A DNA stretch of 55,089 bases from the NCBI GenBank assembly GCA_018897435.1, contig JAHIKI010000095.1:1-55089 (forward strand). The letters are read 5' to 3'. The notes under the pieces were generated by a model. The model saw only the letters and a program-made list of their open reading frames with translations. It was not told the DNA's origin and did no database searches. Positions 39,827 through 48,548 of this stretch are shown in pieces. Origin of the DNA: Acidobacteriota bacterium (lineage in GTDB: Bacteria > Acidobacteriota > Aminicenantia > UBA2199). How positions within the stretch are numbered: the first letter of the stretch is position 1; each line of letters opens with the position of its first letter. The position numbers and the translations under genes were made by a program.

Positions 39827-42800
39827 CTACTTCTCTGCTTTTAAGCCATATAAGACTAGGTAATTATCCGATTTTCCAAGCTTTCGTAGGTTTACTTTTT
39901 GTGCAGCTGAAAGTTTTGGATAACGTCGGGAATACCAATTTTCTACTTCTTCGACATCTTCCGCGTTTAAGCCGTATGCCTCGTAGATGAGGCAATCTAT
40001 TTCGATTTGTTCGTGACTGCAGTAGTCATATGCAATATTTTTTTCCTGTTTATTCCGAAGACATTTTAGTAAAGGAAACAACTTATCACCAGATGCAGTA
40101 GTTATCGGGATAATTTTCAGAGGGTCTTCCGATGTATTTACAGTATGGTTGATGTTGGACTTAAAAAGGTATAATAGAATTTTTGAATTAAGAGTACATA
40201 TTAATTCATCCAGTAATATTACTGAACAAAATATTGATGAACCAGCAGTATCGAAAATTGCTTTACAGCTAAACCGGAATGTCGGGGAATATATTCCAGT
40301 ATGGGAAAAACTTATACCTGTTTTAAAATAGAAATCTTTTCCATCATGTCTAAATCCAGGGAGCTTTTTCATTTCATTAACAGCTTGAATTGACCAATTT
40401 ATATAGTATCCTGTTTTTATGTAATACCGCGGTAGCCACCCATTGGTGGAATCCGAAGAACCTCCTTTATCATATGGAAATAAGTATTTCCCATCATATT
40501 TTTTAGGTTGAACACCATGCATTTTTTCATCTTCTGTCAAATACTTAAAATTGTCTTCTGAAAATATTTTAGACTCGTCAACTATTTCAAATGAGCCATT
40601 TTCATGTTTTTTTTTGTATATATATTTTTTTGTGTCGCCTGTTGTAAGGCCGTGTTTAACTTCAGCAATGTCGCCAAATCTTACTAATTCAACGGTTTTT
40701 CCATTTAACTCAATTTGCCTGACTTTAACTTTTTCACCGCCAATTTCTTTTTCAAGTGTTTGGCAGGTTGTATCATTCATTAACGCAAATAGTTTCGGAC
40801 TGCCAACAAAAATTGGCAAATTTGAATTGGTTTTGATTAAATCCTGGCTATATTCATAGACTGCATATTTTGGGGTGAATTGGCCTACAAATTTTTCCAA
40901 GTGATAAAGTTTCTCGCGCATCTCCTCAACTTCTTTGCGAGTTGAAATATTAGTCAGATCTGCGACAATCAATTTACTATTATTATCGGAACTGTTCGTT
41001 AGATTCATAATGCAAGCATTGATAGTCGCGTCGAAACAATCCTGATGCAAGCGGACAATTTTATGCAGTTGCTTTGACAGAACTTGCTCGCGTAAAGGTT
41101 TGTGCGTTTTTATAGTTAACCAAGTATCAGAAACAATATAGGATAAGATTCCTCCTGGTTTGAGAAATCTTTTAATCGCCGTGGAGATAAAAACACCATA
41201 ACTATCTTTACTCCCCAAACCATGCCATTCTTTTATTACATCTTCTACTTTTACACCATAAGGCGGGTTGCCAATAACAATATCAAAGCCGCCGATTTTA
41301 TTGCCATTTTTATCTTTGCGGTCAAATACTTCCGAAAAATGGAAATCGGGTTTAAACAATTTATAAGTGCCATCTTTTATTTTTTTTTCCAGATTCGTAA
41401 TCTTTTTTATTGTTTTTTCAATTTCTTTTTGAACTTTTGCGTTCTTTTGTCCTTTTACTAAAGTATCGATATTATTAAAATGTGATTTAAACTGATTGTC
41501 ATAATTTTTTAAGACTGCTTGAATAAATTCTTGTTCCAGACTGTCAAATTGTTTTTTTAGTTTCTTTTTTTCGCCTTCATTATCTGAAAGATAAAACTTA
41601 TCTTTAATGAAAATCATTTTATCTTTCATTTTTTCGTATTCTGATTCGTTTTTAAATAAGCCATTTTGTCCAACCATTTCTTCTTGAAAAATATCTATAT
41701 CCTCAATTCTTTCTTGTAAGGAGTTGCCTACGCGGAATTGAAAATCAAGATTTGGCAGTGGTTCAGCTTCTGATTTTTGATAATCAACTATAAGTGACAA
41801 CCATAAGCGTAGCTTGGCAATTTCTATTGCGCCTGGATCAATATCTACTCCATAAAGATTATCTTTTATAAAATGTTTTTTGAGGGACACTTCATTGATA
41901 TTTTTACCGACATTTACATTGAGCCGTTTTCGTACATTGACCAGAATCTGCATCATTTCTACCGGAAAAGCAGCAGACCCAACGGCAGGATCAAGCACTT
42001 TAATATGTTCCAGCTTGCAGTCAACTAACCTTATTTCATCTTTTTCAAAACCAAGATCTTCAATTTCCGCCTTGTGATAAATTAATTTATGAAGTTTTTC
42101 TTTGTCTATGTTTGTTTCATTTTGAAGAAATTGAGACAATGAGTCCTTGACCATAAAATGGACAACTTCTCTTGGAGTATAAAAAGTGCCTTTTTTGCCT
42201 CGTTCTTCTTCAGCTAAAGTATTTTCAAAAACTTTGCCTAACATTTCCGGATCAATGGAAACTTCTTGGTCGTCAGGCGAATTCTCGTCAATGGTGAAAT
42301 TATAGTTCTCAAAAAAGTCTAAAATAATTTCTCTGATAAATTTATCATCAAACAAAATAAAAATACCTTTTTCCTCTAAACTATTTTCTAACTCGCTCTT
42401 TTCAAAGAGTCCACCATTAAGATATGGAGTGTCTTTATACTGCGTTTTGATTTCTGTTGGTCGCTCACTTTCTTTTTTTGCAAATACATCAAAAAATAGC
42501 GGTTGGAAAAATTTTAGATAGAAATTTTTATTACTATCATTTTCAAGAGTTTTTCTAATATAATCGACTTGATTTTCAACCCATCCTTTACGTTGTAAAA
42601 AATAAATAAAAACAATTCTACCCAAGAAAGTATAAACAAATCTATTTATCTGCTCTTTGTATTCTTCTTCGGGGTATTTATCTTTGAGCCAAAGACAAAC
42701 TGTATTTTTATTTTGTTTTTCAAATTGTTGTTTAGTTCGTTCAAAAATTAGTCGGAAATCTTCAAAGAATTTGCTAGTAACCTTCTCAACTGAAAATGCG

Positions 42801-43279
42801 TCTTTGATCATTGCCAAGCTTGAAAATTTTTCATCTCCAATTCGCTGTTTGAATGTCTTATTGGTTAATTCTTTACTTACAAAATAAGTAAAACGTCGAA
42901 AAGCGCTCCAATCTCTTTTTTTACCAAGGTAATTGGCGTAGATCAGAGAAAAGCGAAAACTGTCCGCTTGATTGTAATAAATAAAAATACCGGCATCTGT
43001 TTGAGTCTCCTTGAGGATTTTCTTTCCCAGTTCATATTGTGCTTTTTTGCCGGAACGTTCAGACAGTTCTTGTTTTGCTTCAAAAGCGCAAAAGAGTAGC
43101 GTGCCGTCATCCAACGCAAGCTCGCCAAGTTTCAAACCAGCGGAAAAATTATCGGTATTATAATAATCAAAACTTTCTTCGCTTGGACGAAATTTACTAT
43201 TTTTTTCAGAAAAAAACCGCTTCCATCTTTGAAGATCAAAATTGTCTATGATATTTTGTATAAATTCTCTTGTTCCCAT
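39827..43279 (-). CDS. Eco57I-like restriction-modification nuclease/adenine methyltransferase
   Basis: Large protein of 1,150 residues. The N-terminal region carries a PD-(D/E)xK-like site (Asp57/58 then Glu67-x-Lys69 in CAFEAK), suggesting a nuclease. A helical region leads to the N6-adenine methyltransferase core: FYTPREVV (366-373), SAM-binding motif I DPAVGSAAF (430-438) and catalytic NPPY (671-674). A C-terminal target-recognition region (about 850-1090) follows. This layout is that of type IIG or type I-like single-chain enzymes. It is the last gene of a four-gene operon, one base after rhuM, in markedly AT-rich DNA. Motif I has Ala where Gly is usual (GSG to GSA). Confidence 0.85.
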   Translation of the reverse strand: MGTREFIQNIIDNFDLQRWKRFFSEKNSKFRPSEESFDYYNTDNFSAGLKLGELALDDGTLLFCAFEAKQELSERSGKKAQYELGKKILKETQTDAGIFIYYNQADSFRFSLIYANYLGKKRDWSAFRRFTYFVSKELTNKTFKQRIGDEKFSSLAMIKDAFSVEKVTSKFFEDFRLIFERTKQQFEKQNKNTVCLWLKDKYPEEEYKEQINRFVYTFLGRIVFIYFLQRKGWVENQVDYIRKTLENDSNKNFYLKFFQPLFFDVFAKKESERPTEIKTQYKDTPYLNGGLFEKSELENSLEEKGIFILFDDKFIREIILDFFENYNFTIDENSPDDQEVSIDPEMLGKVFENTLAEEERGKKGTFYTPREVVHFMVKDSLSQFLQNETNIDKEKLHKLIYHKAEIEDLGFEKDEIRLVDCKLEHIKVLDPAVGSAAFPVEMMQILVNVRKRLNVNVGKNINEVSLKKHFIKDNLYGVDIDPGAIEIAKLRLWLSLIVDYQKSEAEPLPNLDFQFRVGNSLQERIEDIDIFQEEMVGQNGLFKNESEYEKMKDKMIFIKDKFYLSDNEGEKKKLKKQFDSLEQEFIQAVLKNYDNQFKSHFNNIDTLVKGQKNAKVQKEIEKTIKKITNLEKKIKDGTYKLFKPDFHFSEVFDRKDKNGNKIGGFDIVIGNPPYGVKVEDVIKEWHGLGSKDSYGVFISTAIKRFLKPGGILSYIVSDTWLTIKTHKPLREQVLSKQLHKIVRLHQDCFDATINACIMNLTNSSDNNSKLIVADLTNISTRKEVEEMREKLYHLEKFVGQFTPKYAVYEYSQDLIKTNSNLPIFVGSPKLFALMNDTTCQTLEKEIGGEKVKVRQIELNGKTVELVRFGDIAEVKHGLTTGDTKKYIYKKKHENGSFEIVDESKIFSEDNFKYLTEDEKMHGVQPKKYDGKYLFPYDKGGSSDSTNGWLPRYYIKTGYYINWSIQAVNEMKKLPGFRHDGKDFYFKTGISFSHTGIYSPTFRFSCKAIFDTAGSSIFCSVILLDELICTLNSKILLYLFKSNINHTVNTSEDPLKIIPITTASGDKLFPLLKCLRNKQEKNIAYDYCSHEQIEIDCLIYEAYGLNAEDVEEVENWYSRRYPKLSAAQKVNLRKLGKSDNYLVLYGLKAEK

Positions 43280-43280
43280 A

Positions 43281-44324
43281 TCATTTCTTCTTTTTTTTGG
43301 GTACTGTCTTATTTACGACTCTTTTCTTTGCTATTTCAAGCGCATGCAAAGCTACCGAATCAAAATCATTGCCCATGTTTTTTGCTTCACTTTTCTTATA
43401 TTCATTAAAATTCTTTTCGGCTATTTCTGCCGCCAACTCATGCGAGACTTTGCCTGCATCTTTCAAAATATCTTTATTGTTAATCTGTAAAAATCCGTGT
43501 AGTTTATCTATCCAGTCTTTCATATACATTGGTACTCTCTGCAGCGCCTGTCCTTCGGCAAATACGAGATATTGCTCGACGAGATTATTTAAAACGAGAA
43601 GTTCCTGCTCGCTCAAATAATTTTTAGCGATCAATATCTCTTCTTTTGTTGGTTTGCTACCTCTGAAGTTTGTAAGACCTACATTTGGTTTTTTGCTATC
43701 TACCCTACTCGCAACTATTTCCGCAGCCGTACTTCCGGTGATTGCGTAATGAACTTTGTTTTGTACTGTTTTAAAAAAAAGAATACTCTGTTTATCTGTC
43801 GGATCATAATCGACACTAGTGGCATAGATGGCGGTAATTTTTCTATAAAATCTTTTTTCCGAGGTACGGATTTCTGTGATACGACGAGTTAATTCTTCGA
43901 AATAATCAAACGGCAGATCCGGATTTTTCAGGCGTTCGTCGTCCAGCACAAAACCCTTGACTATGTATTCACGAAGTCGTGCCGTTGCCCATTGACGAAA
44001 AGCTGTTGCGATAGAACTTTTAACACGATAACCAACCGATATGATCATATCCAGATTGTAAAAGTCTATTTCTCTTTTTACTTCACGATCGCCTTCCTTT
44101 TGAACTGTAAAGAATTTCTTTACAGTTGAATTTTCTGATAATTCTCCCTCTTCCGTGATATTTTTTATATGTTGGCCTATGTTCTGCTTTGTTGTTTGTA
44201 GTAGGTTCGCTAAAGCATTTTGTGTCAGCCACACGGTATCACCGTCAAAACGCACATCAATCTTCGTCTCGCCAGAATCGTTTTTATAGATGACTATTTG
44301 TGATTGTGCGATTTGTTTTTTCAT
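43281..44324 (-). CDS. rhuM: RhuM-family protein
   Basis: Protein of 347 residues of the RhuM (virulence factor-like) family. The N-terminal half has VIYKNDSGETKIDVRFDGDTVWLTQ in outline and FYNLDMIISVGYRVKS, with helix-turn-helix-like character. The second half (about 150-330) has DFYEELTRRIREIRTSEK-like helices, here YFEELTRRITEIRTSEKRFY. The C-terminal tail is very lysine-rich. RhuM genes are often embedded in type I and related restriction-modification loci, as here between a helicase and a methyltransferase gene, but their biochemical role is not established. It is one base from each neighbour in the operon. Confidence 0.88.
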   Translation of the reverse strand: MKKQIAQSQIVIYKNDSGETKIDVRFDGDTVWLTQNALANLLQTTKQNIGQHIKNITEEGELSENSTVKKFFTVQKEGDREVKREIDFYNLDMIISVGYRVKSSIATAFRQWATARLREYIVKGFVLDDERLKNPDLPFDYFEELTRRITEIRTSEKRFYRKITAIYATSVDYDPTDKQSILFFKTVQNKVHYAITGSTAAEIVASRVDSKKPNVGLTNFRGSKPTKEEILIAKNYLSEQELLVLNNLVEQYLVFAEGQALQRVPMYMKDWIDKLHGFLQINNKDILKDAGKVSHELAAEIAEKNFNEYKKSEAKNMGNDFDSVALHALEIAKKRVVNKTVPKKKKK

Positions 44325-44325
44325 G

Positions 44326-44634
44326 TTATTTTTTCTTAGAAATCACGCTCCGGCAGATTTCTTTTTTCGTTTCTTTTCTGACTTTGCCAACAACACTTCC
44401 GCCTCTTTTCGCCGCTTTATTATTTTTTAGAAATACTTCAATAAATTCAAAGCTGTTCATAAGAAACCATTCTTTGGGGTCTAAAAGTTTGCCACACAAC
44501 GGACATTGATAATCAATATTGCCAACTTTAATTGCGTTTTTATAGTCGTGCCTACAGATTATTTTATTATTCTTTTTGCGAATGGTTTTCCGGATTTTAC
44601 TGCTTTTAAATAATGCTATTTTTGTCGTTTCCAT
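44326..44634 (-). CDS. Small zinc-ribbon protein in defence operon
   Basis: Protein of 102 residues, very basic. The centre has a cysteine pair in YQCPLCGKLLDPKEW with an upstream Cys-x-His (ICRHDY), a possible zinc ribbon. The first residues (METTKIALFKSSKIRK) and the last 30 (KAAKRGGSVVGKVRKE...VISKKK) recall the two ends of BRO-N/DinD-type antirepressor proteins, as if the middle had been replaced; this is inference. The ATG at 44634 lies 4 bases after the helicase stop and is preferred to an overlapping TTG. It sits between the helicase and rhuM genes in the same operon. Confidence 0.6.
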   Translation of the reverse strand: METTKIALFKSSKIRKTIRKKNNKIICRHDYKNAIKVGNIDYQCPLCGKLLDPKEWFLMNSFEFIEVFLKNNKAAKRGGSVVGKVRKETKKEICRSVISKKK

Positions 44635-44638
44635 TTTT

Positions 44639-47600
44639 TTATTTTGATTGATTCTCAATAGCTATAATAATTTCTTTGGACAAATCTTTTTGGCGGTCTT
44701 TTTCTTTTTGCAGGTAATTCTCGCCCCCTAACTCTTTTTTAATCGACTCAATTCCTTTGACGGTTGTTTTAATCTTCTTATCGTCACCACTTTCCAAATT
44801 GGAAATGCGGCGCAAGGTATAGTCAGAGAGCGTGCCATAGTCGATAACATCCTCAAGCAATGTCCGCAGGAAGTCTTTATGAGGTATTATCTCTTCGTGC
44901 TGAACGGTATTTATTAGAGCCTTATAACAAATTTTCCGCGCTTTTAACAAAGAAAATTTGTTATCTAAGGCTCTTATCCAGCTCTGCTGGGTTAAGGATT
45001 TAAGATTAATAATCGCTTTTTGTTCCAAGCTCTGCTCACTAATTGGACTTATGCGATATTCTTTGAATTTTTTAACATTTTCGTATGCATCCCAAGCACG
45101 ATTGGAAAATTTCAATGGTTTTTCTTCTTTATCACAAATGATGTTGGCAAACACATCTTCCAAAGTGGTTGGCGAAATCTGGTCTTTCCCGTCTTCGCCG
45201 TATTTAACGCTATAGACATACAGCCGGCCTTTTTTTAGGAAAACCAGAAGTTCGTTTTCGCTAAACTTTTTTGCGACTTTAATCCTTGGTGGATATTTTT
45301 TCAGTGCCTCAATAAGTTCCGGATTCTCTTTTTTAATCTTTTCATAAATAGTCAATGCCTTGGTATAAAAACTTTCTTCTTCTAACTTGTCTGGGTTTTG
45401 CTGAACCTTTTCATAAAGTCCGGCTGGCGTGGGCTCTTCATCAATATCAAAAATCTTGGCATCCTCGCCTAAAGTATTGTGAATGAGGAACATTTTATTT
45501 GAAGCAATCTCTCTTGATTTGACCAACTCCGCACCTTTTTCGGTGGGGAAGAAATTTACGATATAAAGCTCTTCAAAAACTTTCTTGCTGATACGATTGA
45601 TACGGCCGACGCGCTGAATAACCCGCACCGGATTCCAAGGAATATCATAATTGACCACCATGCCGGCACGATTCAAGTTAAATCCTTCAGAAATTTTATC
45701 AGTAGATAACAAAACATCAAATTTGTTTTCTTGGCTATCATAAGATGCATCAAAATTTTTATTGATAGAGAATATTTTTGGCGTAGATAGATCGCCAGCT
45801 ATAACGAGTAAGCGCTCGCCAAAATGTTCTTTTAGAATTGGCTCAAGATATTTGACAGTGTCAAGATATTCGGAAAAAACAATTATTTTTCTTTTGGGGT
45901 CTCCTTTGTTTGGTTTCTCCTTAAAAACTGCCTCTAAGTTATTAAGCAAACAGTCTGTTTTTGGATCATTTTTTACAAGATCTAATTCTTCCAAATCTTG
46001 CAGGATTTTGTCAAAAAGTTCCAAGTCCGCTTCAATATGGGCGATGAATTCGTCTTTGTATTTAAAATCATTGAGCGTGTATATTTTGTGGTTTTTTGGA
46101 TATTCACCGTTTTTAATATTTTCTGAATACTCATTAAAATGGTTTTCAATTTCTTCAGGCTCTTTGTCGTAAATATCTTCCATCAAATCTCTGTCTAAAA
46201 TATATTTACCAGTTTTATTTATAAATTCCTGCGCAGTTTCAGTAATTTTTTTAAAGTTTTTAATACTTTGTCTAAATGAACCGAATGAGCTTTCAAAGCG
46301 CTTGACCATTAAGCGGCGCATAAAATCATACAATTCACGCTGCTGAACCAATTGAAAGTTTTCTTTTCCTGTCAACTTCTCATTTTTTACTTTTTCTTTT
46401 TCTACTTCATATTCAAATGGACGATAAATTGCACCTTTAAACTGGCCACCTTCCATCGGATCGCCAAAATATACGCTGATGATTTTGTCGTAAAAGTCAG
46501 ACTGCTCTTTGGTCAATTCAAAAAACCATTCTTTTGGGTCGGCAACCTTTGATAGATTCTTTACCTCGTCCTTGTAATACGGGTTATTCTGCAGGTCTAA
46601 TCGGTTGCGCCGTATTGTTACCGGCTCAATCACGTCTCTTATTTGTTTTGCTAGATATTTTGATCTTTGCTTTATTTTATCAAGATTTATATTTTTCTCT
46701 TCAAATAGCCCCTCATAATATGCTAAAGCCTTTATTCTTTTGGCTTCCTCTGTGGAATTCCAATACTTTTTTATATAGCCCAGACGATCAAATATTCCTT
46801 TAAATGCCTGAAATCTGGCAACCAAGTTGTTTTCCAGAGTAATTGAGGACTTTTTCGGCGTGATAAAGAGTTTGAGCAAGGAAAGAATGTCACCCGGCCT
46901 ATTATTGAAGGGGGTAGCTGTCAGTAAGATCACGATTTTATCGCGACAAATATTTTTTAGATATTCATAATCCTTCGTGTCTTGATTCCTAAATCTGTGT
47001 GCTTCGTCAATGATAATAACTTCAATATCTTTTGTCTTTTGAATGAATTCGGCGATATTTTCCAAATCTCCCAGTGAGCGTACTTCCCAATGCGTCATAC
47101 CAAATTCTTCTGCATATTTTCTCCAACCGGAATTTTTATTCTTATCGCCGACCAATCCCGGTGGACAAATTACAATACCTCGTTTTTTTAGTTCTTTGGC
47201 AACCGCGCAAGCAATAATTGTTTTCCCCAACCCCACAACATCGGCGATAATCACGCCATTATTCTTTTCTATAATCGCAAGGGCTTGCCTAACAGCATCT
47301 AATTGATAACGATAAGGAGTGTATCCATTATCCTCTAACGTTTTAATAAGGGATTCCCCAATTTCTTTTTTCTCAAAAGAATCAAGGTAGGCCTGAAGTA
47401 CCAGCACAAACGCGGCAAAAGGAGATATCTCTTTTACAAGAGTGTCATTTTCAACAACTTCTAATAACTTCTTTTTTGTAACATCATTTTCCGTAATTTT
47501 AATTGCTTCTTCCCAGAGCGAATCAAAGTATTTTTCAGCATCTTCAAAACCATAATCACTGATCTCCACATTGAATTCTTCTTGTGTAGAAAGTCCGGAA

Positions 47601-48079
47601 TTAGTTAAGTTGCTACTGCCAGTGATAAATAAATTTTTTCTACCAACTTGGCCTGATTGGAGCTTGAAAATATAAACTTTAGCGTGGTTTGGATTGTATG
47701 TTTTTCTGATGATAAGTTTATCTTCACGAATAAGTTCAAGAAAATATTTCACCTGCTGATAAAAATCCTTTTTATCAAAATTTTCAGTGTTTAAAGATTT
47801 TTTTATGGATTCAAAAAATTTATAACAACGCTCCTCGTCAGAAAGTTGTTTTTCCGGATCGCCGTACTCAAAGAGACCATAATTTGATTTGTCTACATTA
47901 AGACCGACAAGAACTTTAATTTTTACATTTGGATTGTCTTTTAATCCTTGATATAGCTCCCTAATTCCAGAGAAATAAAAAAAACCAACCAAAAATTTTA
48001 ATTCGTTGCTTTTATTTATAAGCTCTATCAGACGATTTTTTAAATTCTCTGCGCCACTGTTTGTAATAAAATTGCTCAT
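44639..48079 (-). CDS. PLD-nuclease/SNF2-type helicase fusion
   Basis: Protein of 1,146 residues. The N-terminal phospholipase D-like domain (about 1-200) has the H-x-K motif NHAKVYIF (His132, Lys134) and GSSNLTNSG, a nuclease-type site. It is followed by a superfamily 2 SNF2-like motor: Walker A region ADVVGLGKT (279-287), IIIDEAHRF (DEAH 358-361), LLTATPFNNRPGD, and in the second lobe FSEYLDTVKYL, STDKISEGFNLN and VIQRVGRINRIS. A C-terminal region of about 300 residues has no assigned fold. It is first gene of the operon and most likely supplies DNA translocation and cleavage. Confidence 0.88.
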   Translation of the reverse strand: MSNFITNSGAENLKNRLIELINKSNELKFLVGFFYFSGIRELYQGLKDNPNVKIKVLVGLNVDKSNYGLFEYGDPEKQLSDEERCYKFFESIKKSLNTENFDKKDFYQQVKYFLELIREDKLIIRKTYNPNHAKVYIFKLQSGQVGRKNLFITGSSNLTNSGLSTQEEFNVEISDYGFEDAEKYFDSLWEEAIKITENDVTKKKLLEVVENDTLVKEISPFAAFVLVLQAYLDSFEKKEIGESLIKTLEDNGYTPYRYQLDAVRQALAIIEKNNGVIIADVVGLGKTIIACAVAKELKKRGIVICPPGLVGDKNKNSGWRKYAEEFGMTHWEVRSLGDLENIAEFIQKTKDIEVIIIDEAHRFRNQDTKDYEYLKNICRDKIVILLTATPFNNRPGDILSLLKLFITPKKSSITLENNLVARFQAFKGIFDRLGYIKKYWNSTEEAKRIKALAYYEGLFEEKNINLDKIKQRSKYLAKQIRDVIEPVTIRRNRLDLQNNPYYKDEVKNLSKVADPKEWFFELTKEQSDFYDKIISVYFGDPMEGGQFKGAIYRPFEYEVEKEKVKNEKLTGKENFQLVQQRELYDFMRRLMVKRFESSFGSFRQSIKNFKKITETAQEFINKTGKYILDRDLMEDIYDKEPEEIENHFNEYSENIKNGEYPKNHKIYTLNDFKYKDEFIAHIEADLELFDKILQDLEELDLVKNDPKTDCLLNNLEAVFKEKPNKGDPKRKIIVFSEYLDTVKYLEPILKEHFGERLLVIAGDLSTPKIFSINKNFDASYDSQENKFDVLLSTDKISEGFNLNRAGMVVNYDIPWNPVRVIQRVGRINRISKKVFEELYIVNFFPTEKGAELVKSREIASNKMFLIHNTLGEDAKIFDIDEEPTPAGLYEKVQQNPDKLEEESFYTKALTIYEKIKKENPELIEALKKYPPRIKVAKKFSENELLVFLKKGRLYVYSVKYGEDGKDQISPTTLEDVFANIICDKEEKPLKFSNRAWDAYENVKKFKEYRISPISEQSLEQKAIINLKSLTQQSWIRALDNKFSLLKARKICYKALINTVQHEEIIPHKDFLRTLLEDVIDYGTLSDYTLRRISNLESGDDKKIKTTVKGIESIKKELGGENYLQKEKDRQKDLSKEIIIAIENQSK

Positions 48080-48548
48080 ATTTTTACTTCTTTAAAACAT
48101 CAAGCGAAACGACCACTGCATCGGCAATACTCCTGCAGGGACAGGTCTCGCAATTAGATGTTCGAGCAGAGTTCCTTCCCGATTCCAACTCATCAAATAA
48201 CAAGCTCTCATTGAATTTAATATACACGAATGGCTTTTTATTTACAACCAAGACCGCATGCAAACCGCAGAGACATTTGGGGACGGATGGCATAAATGCA
48301 AAAACCCGTCATTTGCCAGACATGCCTCTGCGGGCATGCAAATACAGTTGCCTTATGCCCTTCTCCGCCAGCAGATCCAGGAAAGCCCGCTAGCACCCAT
48401 CGCCGGCTGGGATCACTTCGCCGTTTCTGCCCACGGTTCGTGGAGTGTTGAAAGGCGTCTGGGACAGTAAATCCCGGTCACATTATAAACCCATCATAGC
48501 AACATTTTACTATTTTGCAGTTCCCTGTTGCCTTTAACCAAACCATGC
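48080..48548. other. Region between defence island and next gene; no certain gene
   Basis: Base composition returns from AT-rich to the GC level of the flanks within about 200 bases, so this is the right-hand edge of the island. A leftward 69-codon frame (48084-48293) ends 4 bases before the helicase start but resembles nothing known. GCAGGGACAGGT at 48136 is a half copy of the palindromic repeat family. No clear promoter for the operon was found. Confidence 0.4.

Noticed and set aside
48084-48293. 69-codon gene ahead of the helicase
   Set aside because: It resembles no family, has composition unlike the island, and lacks a convincing start; kept only as a note in the intergenic entry.
38988-48400. 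galT 3' end as attachment site for the whole defence island
   Set aside because: Both copies of the 86-bp repeat lie left of the island, no third copy was seen near 48.1-48.5 kb, and no integrase is present.
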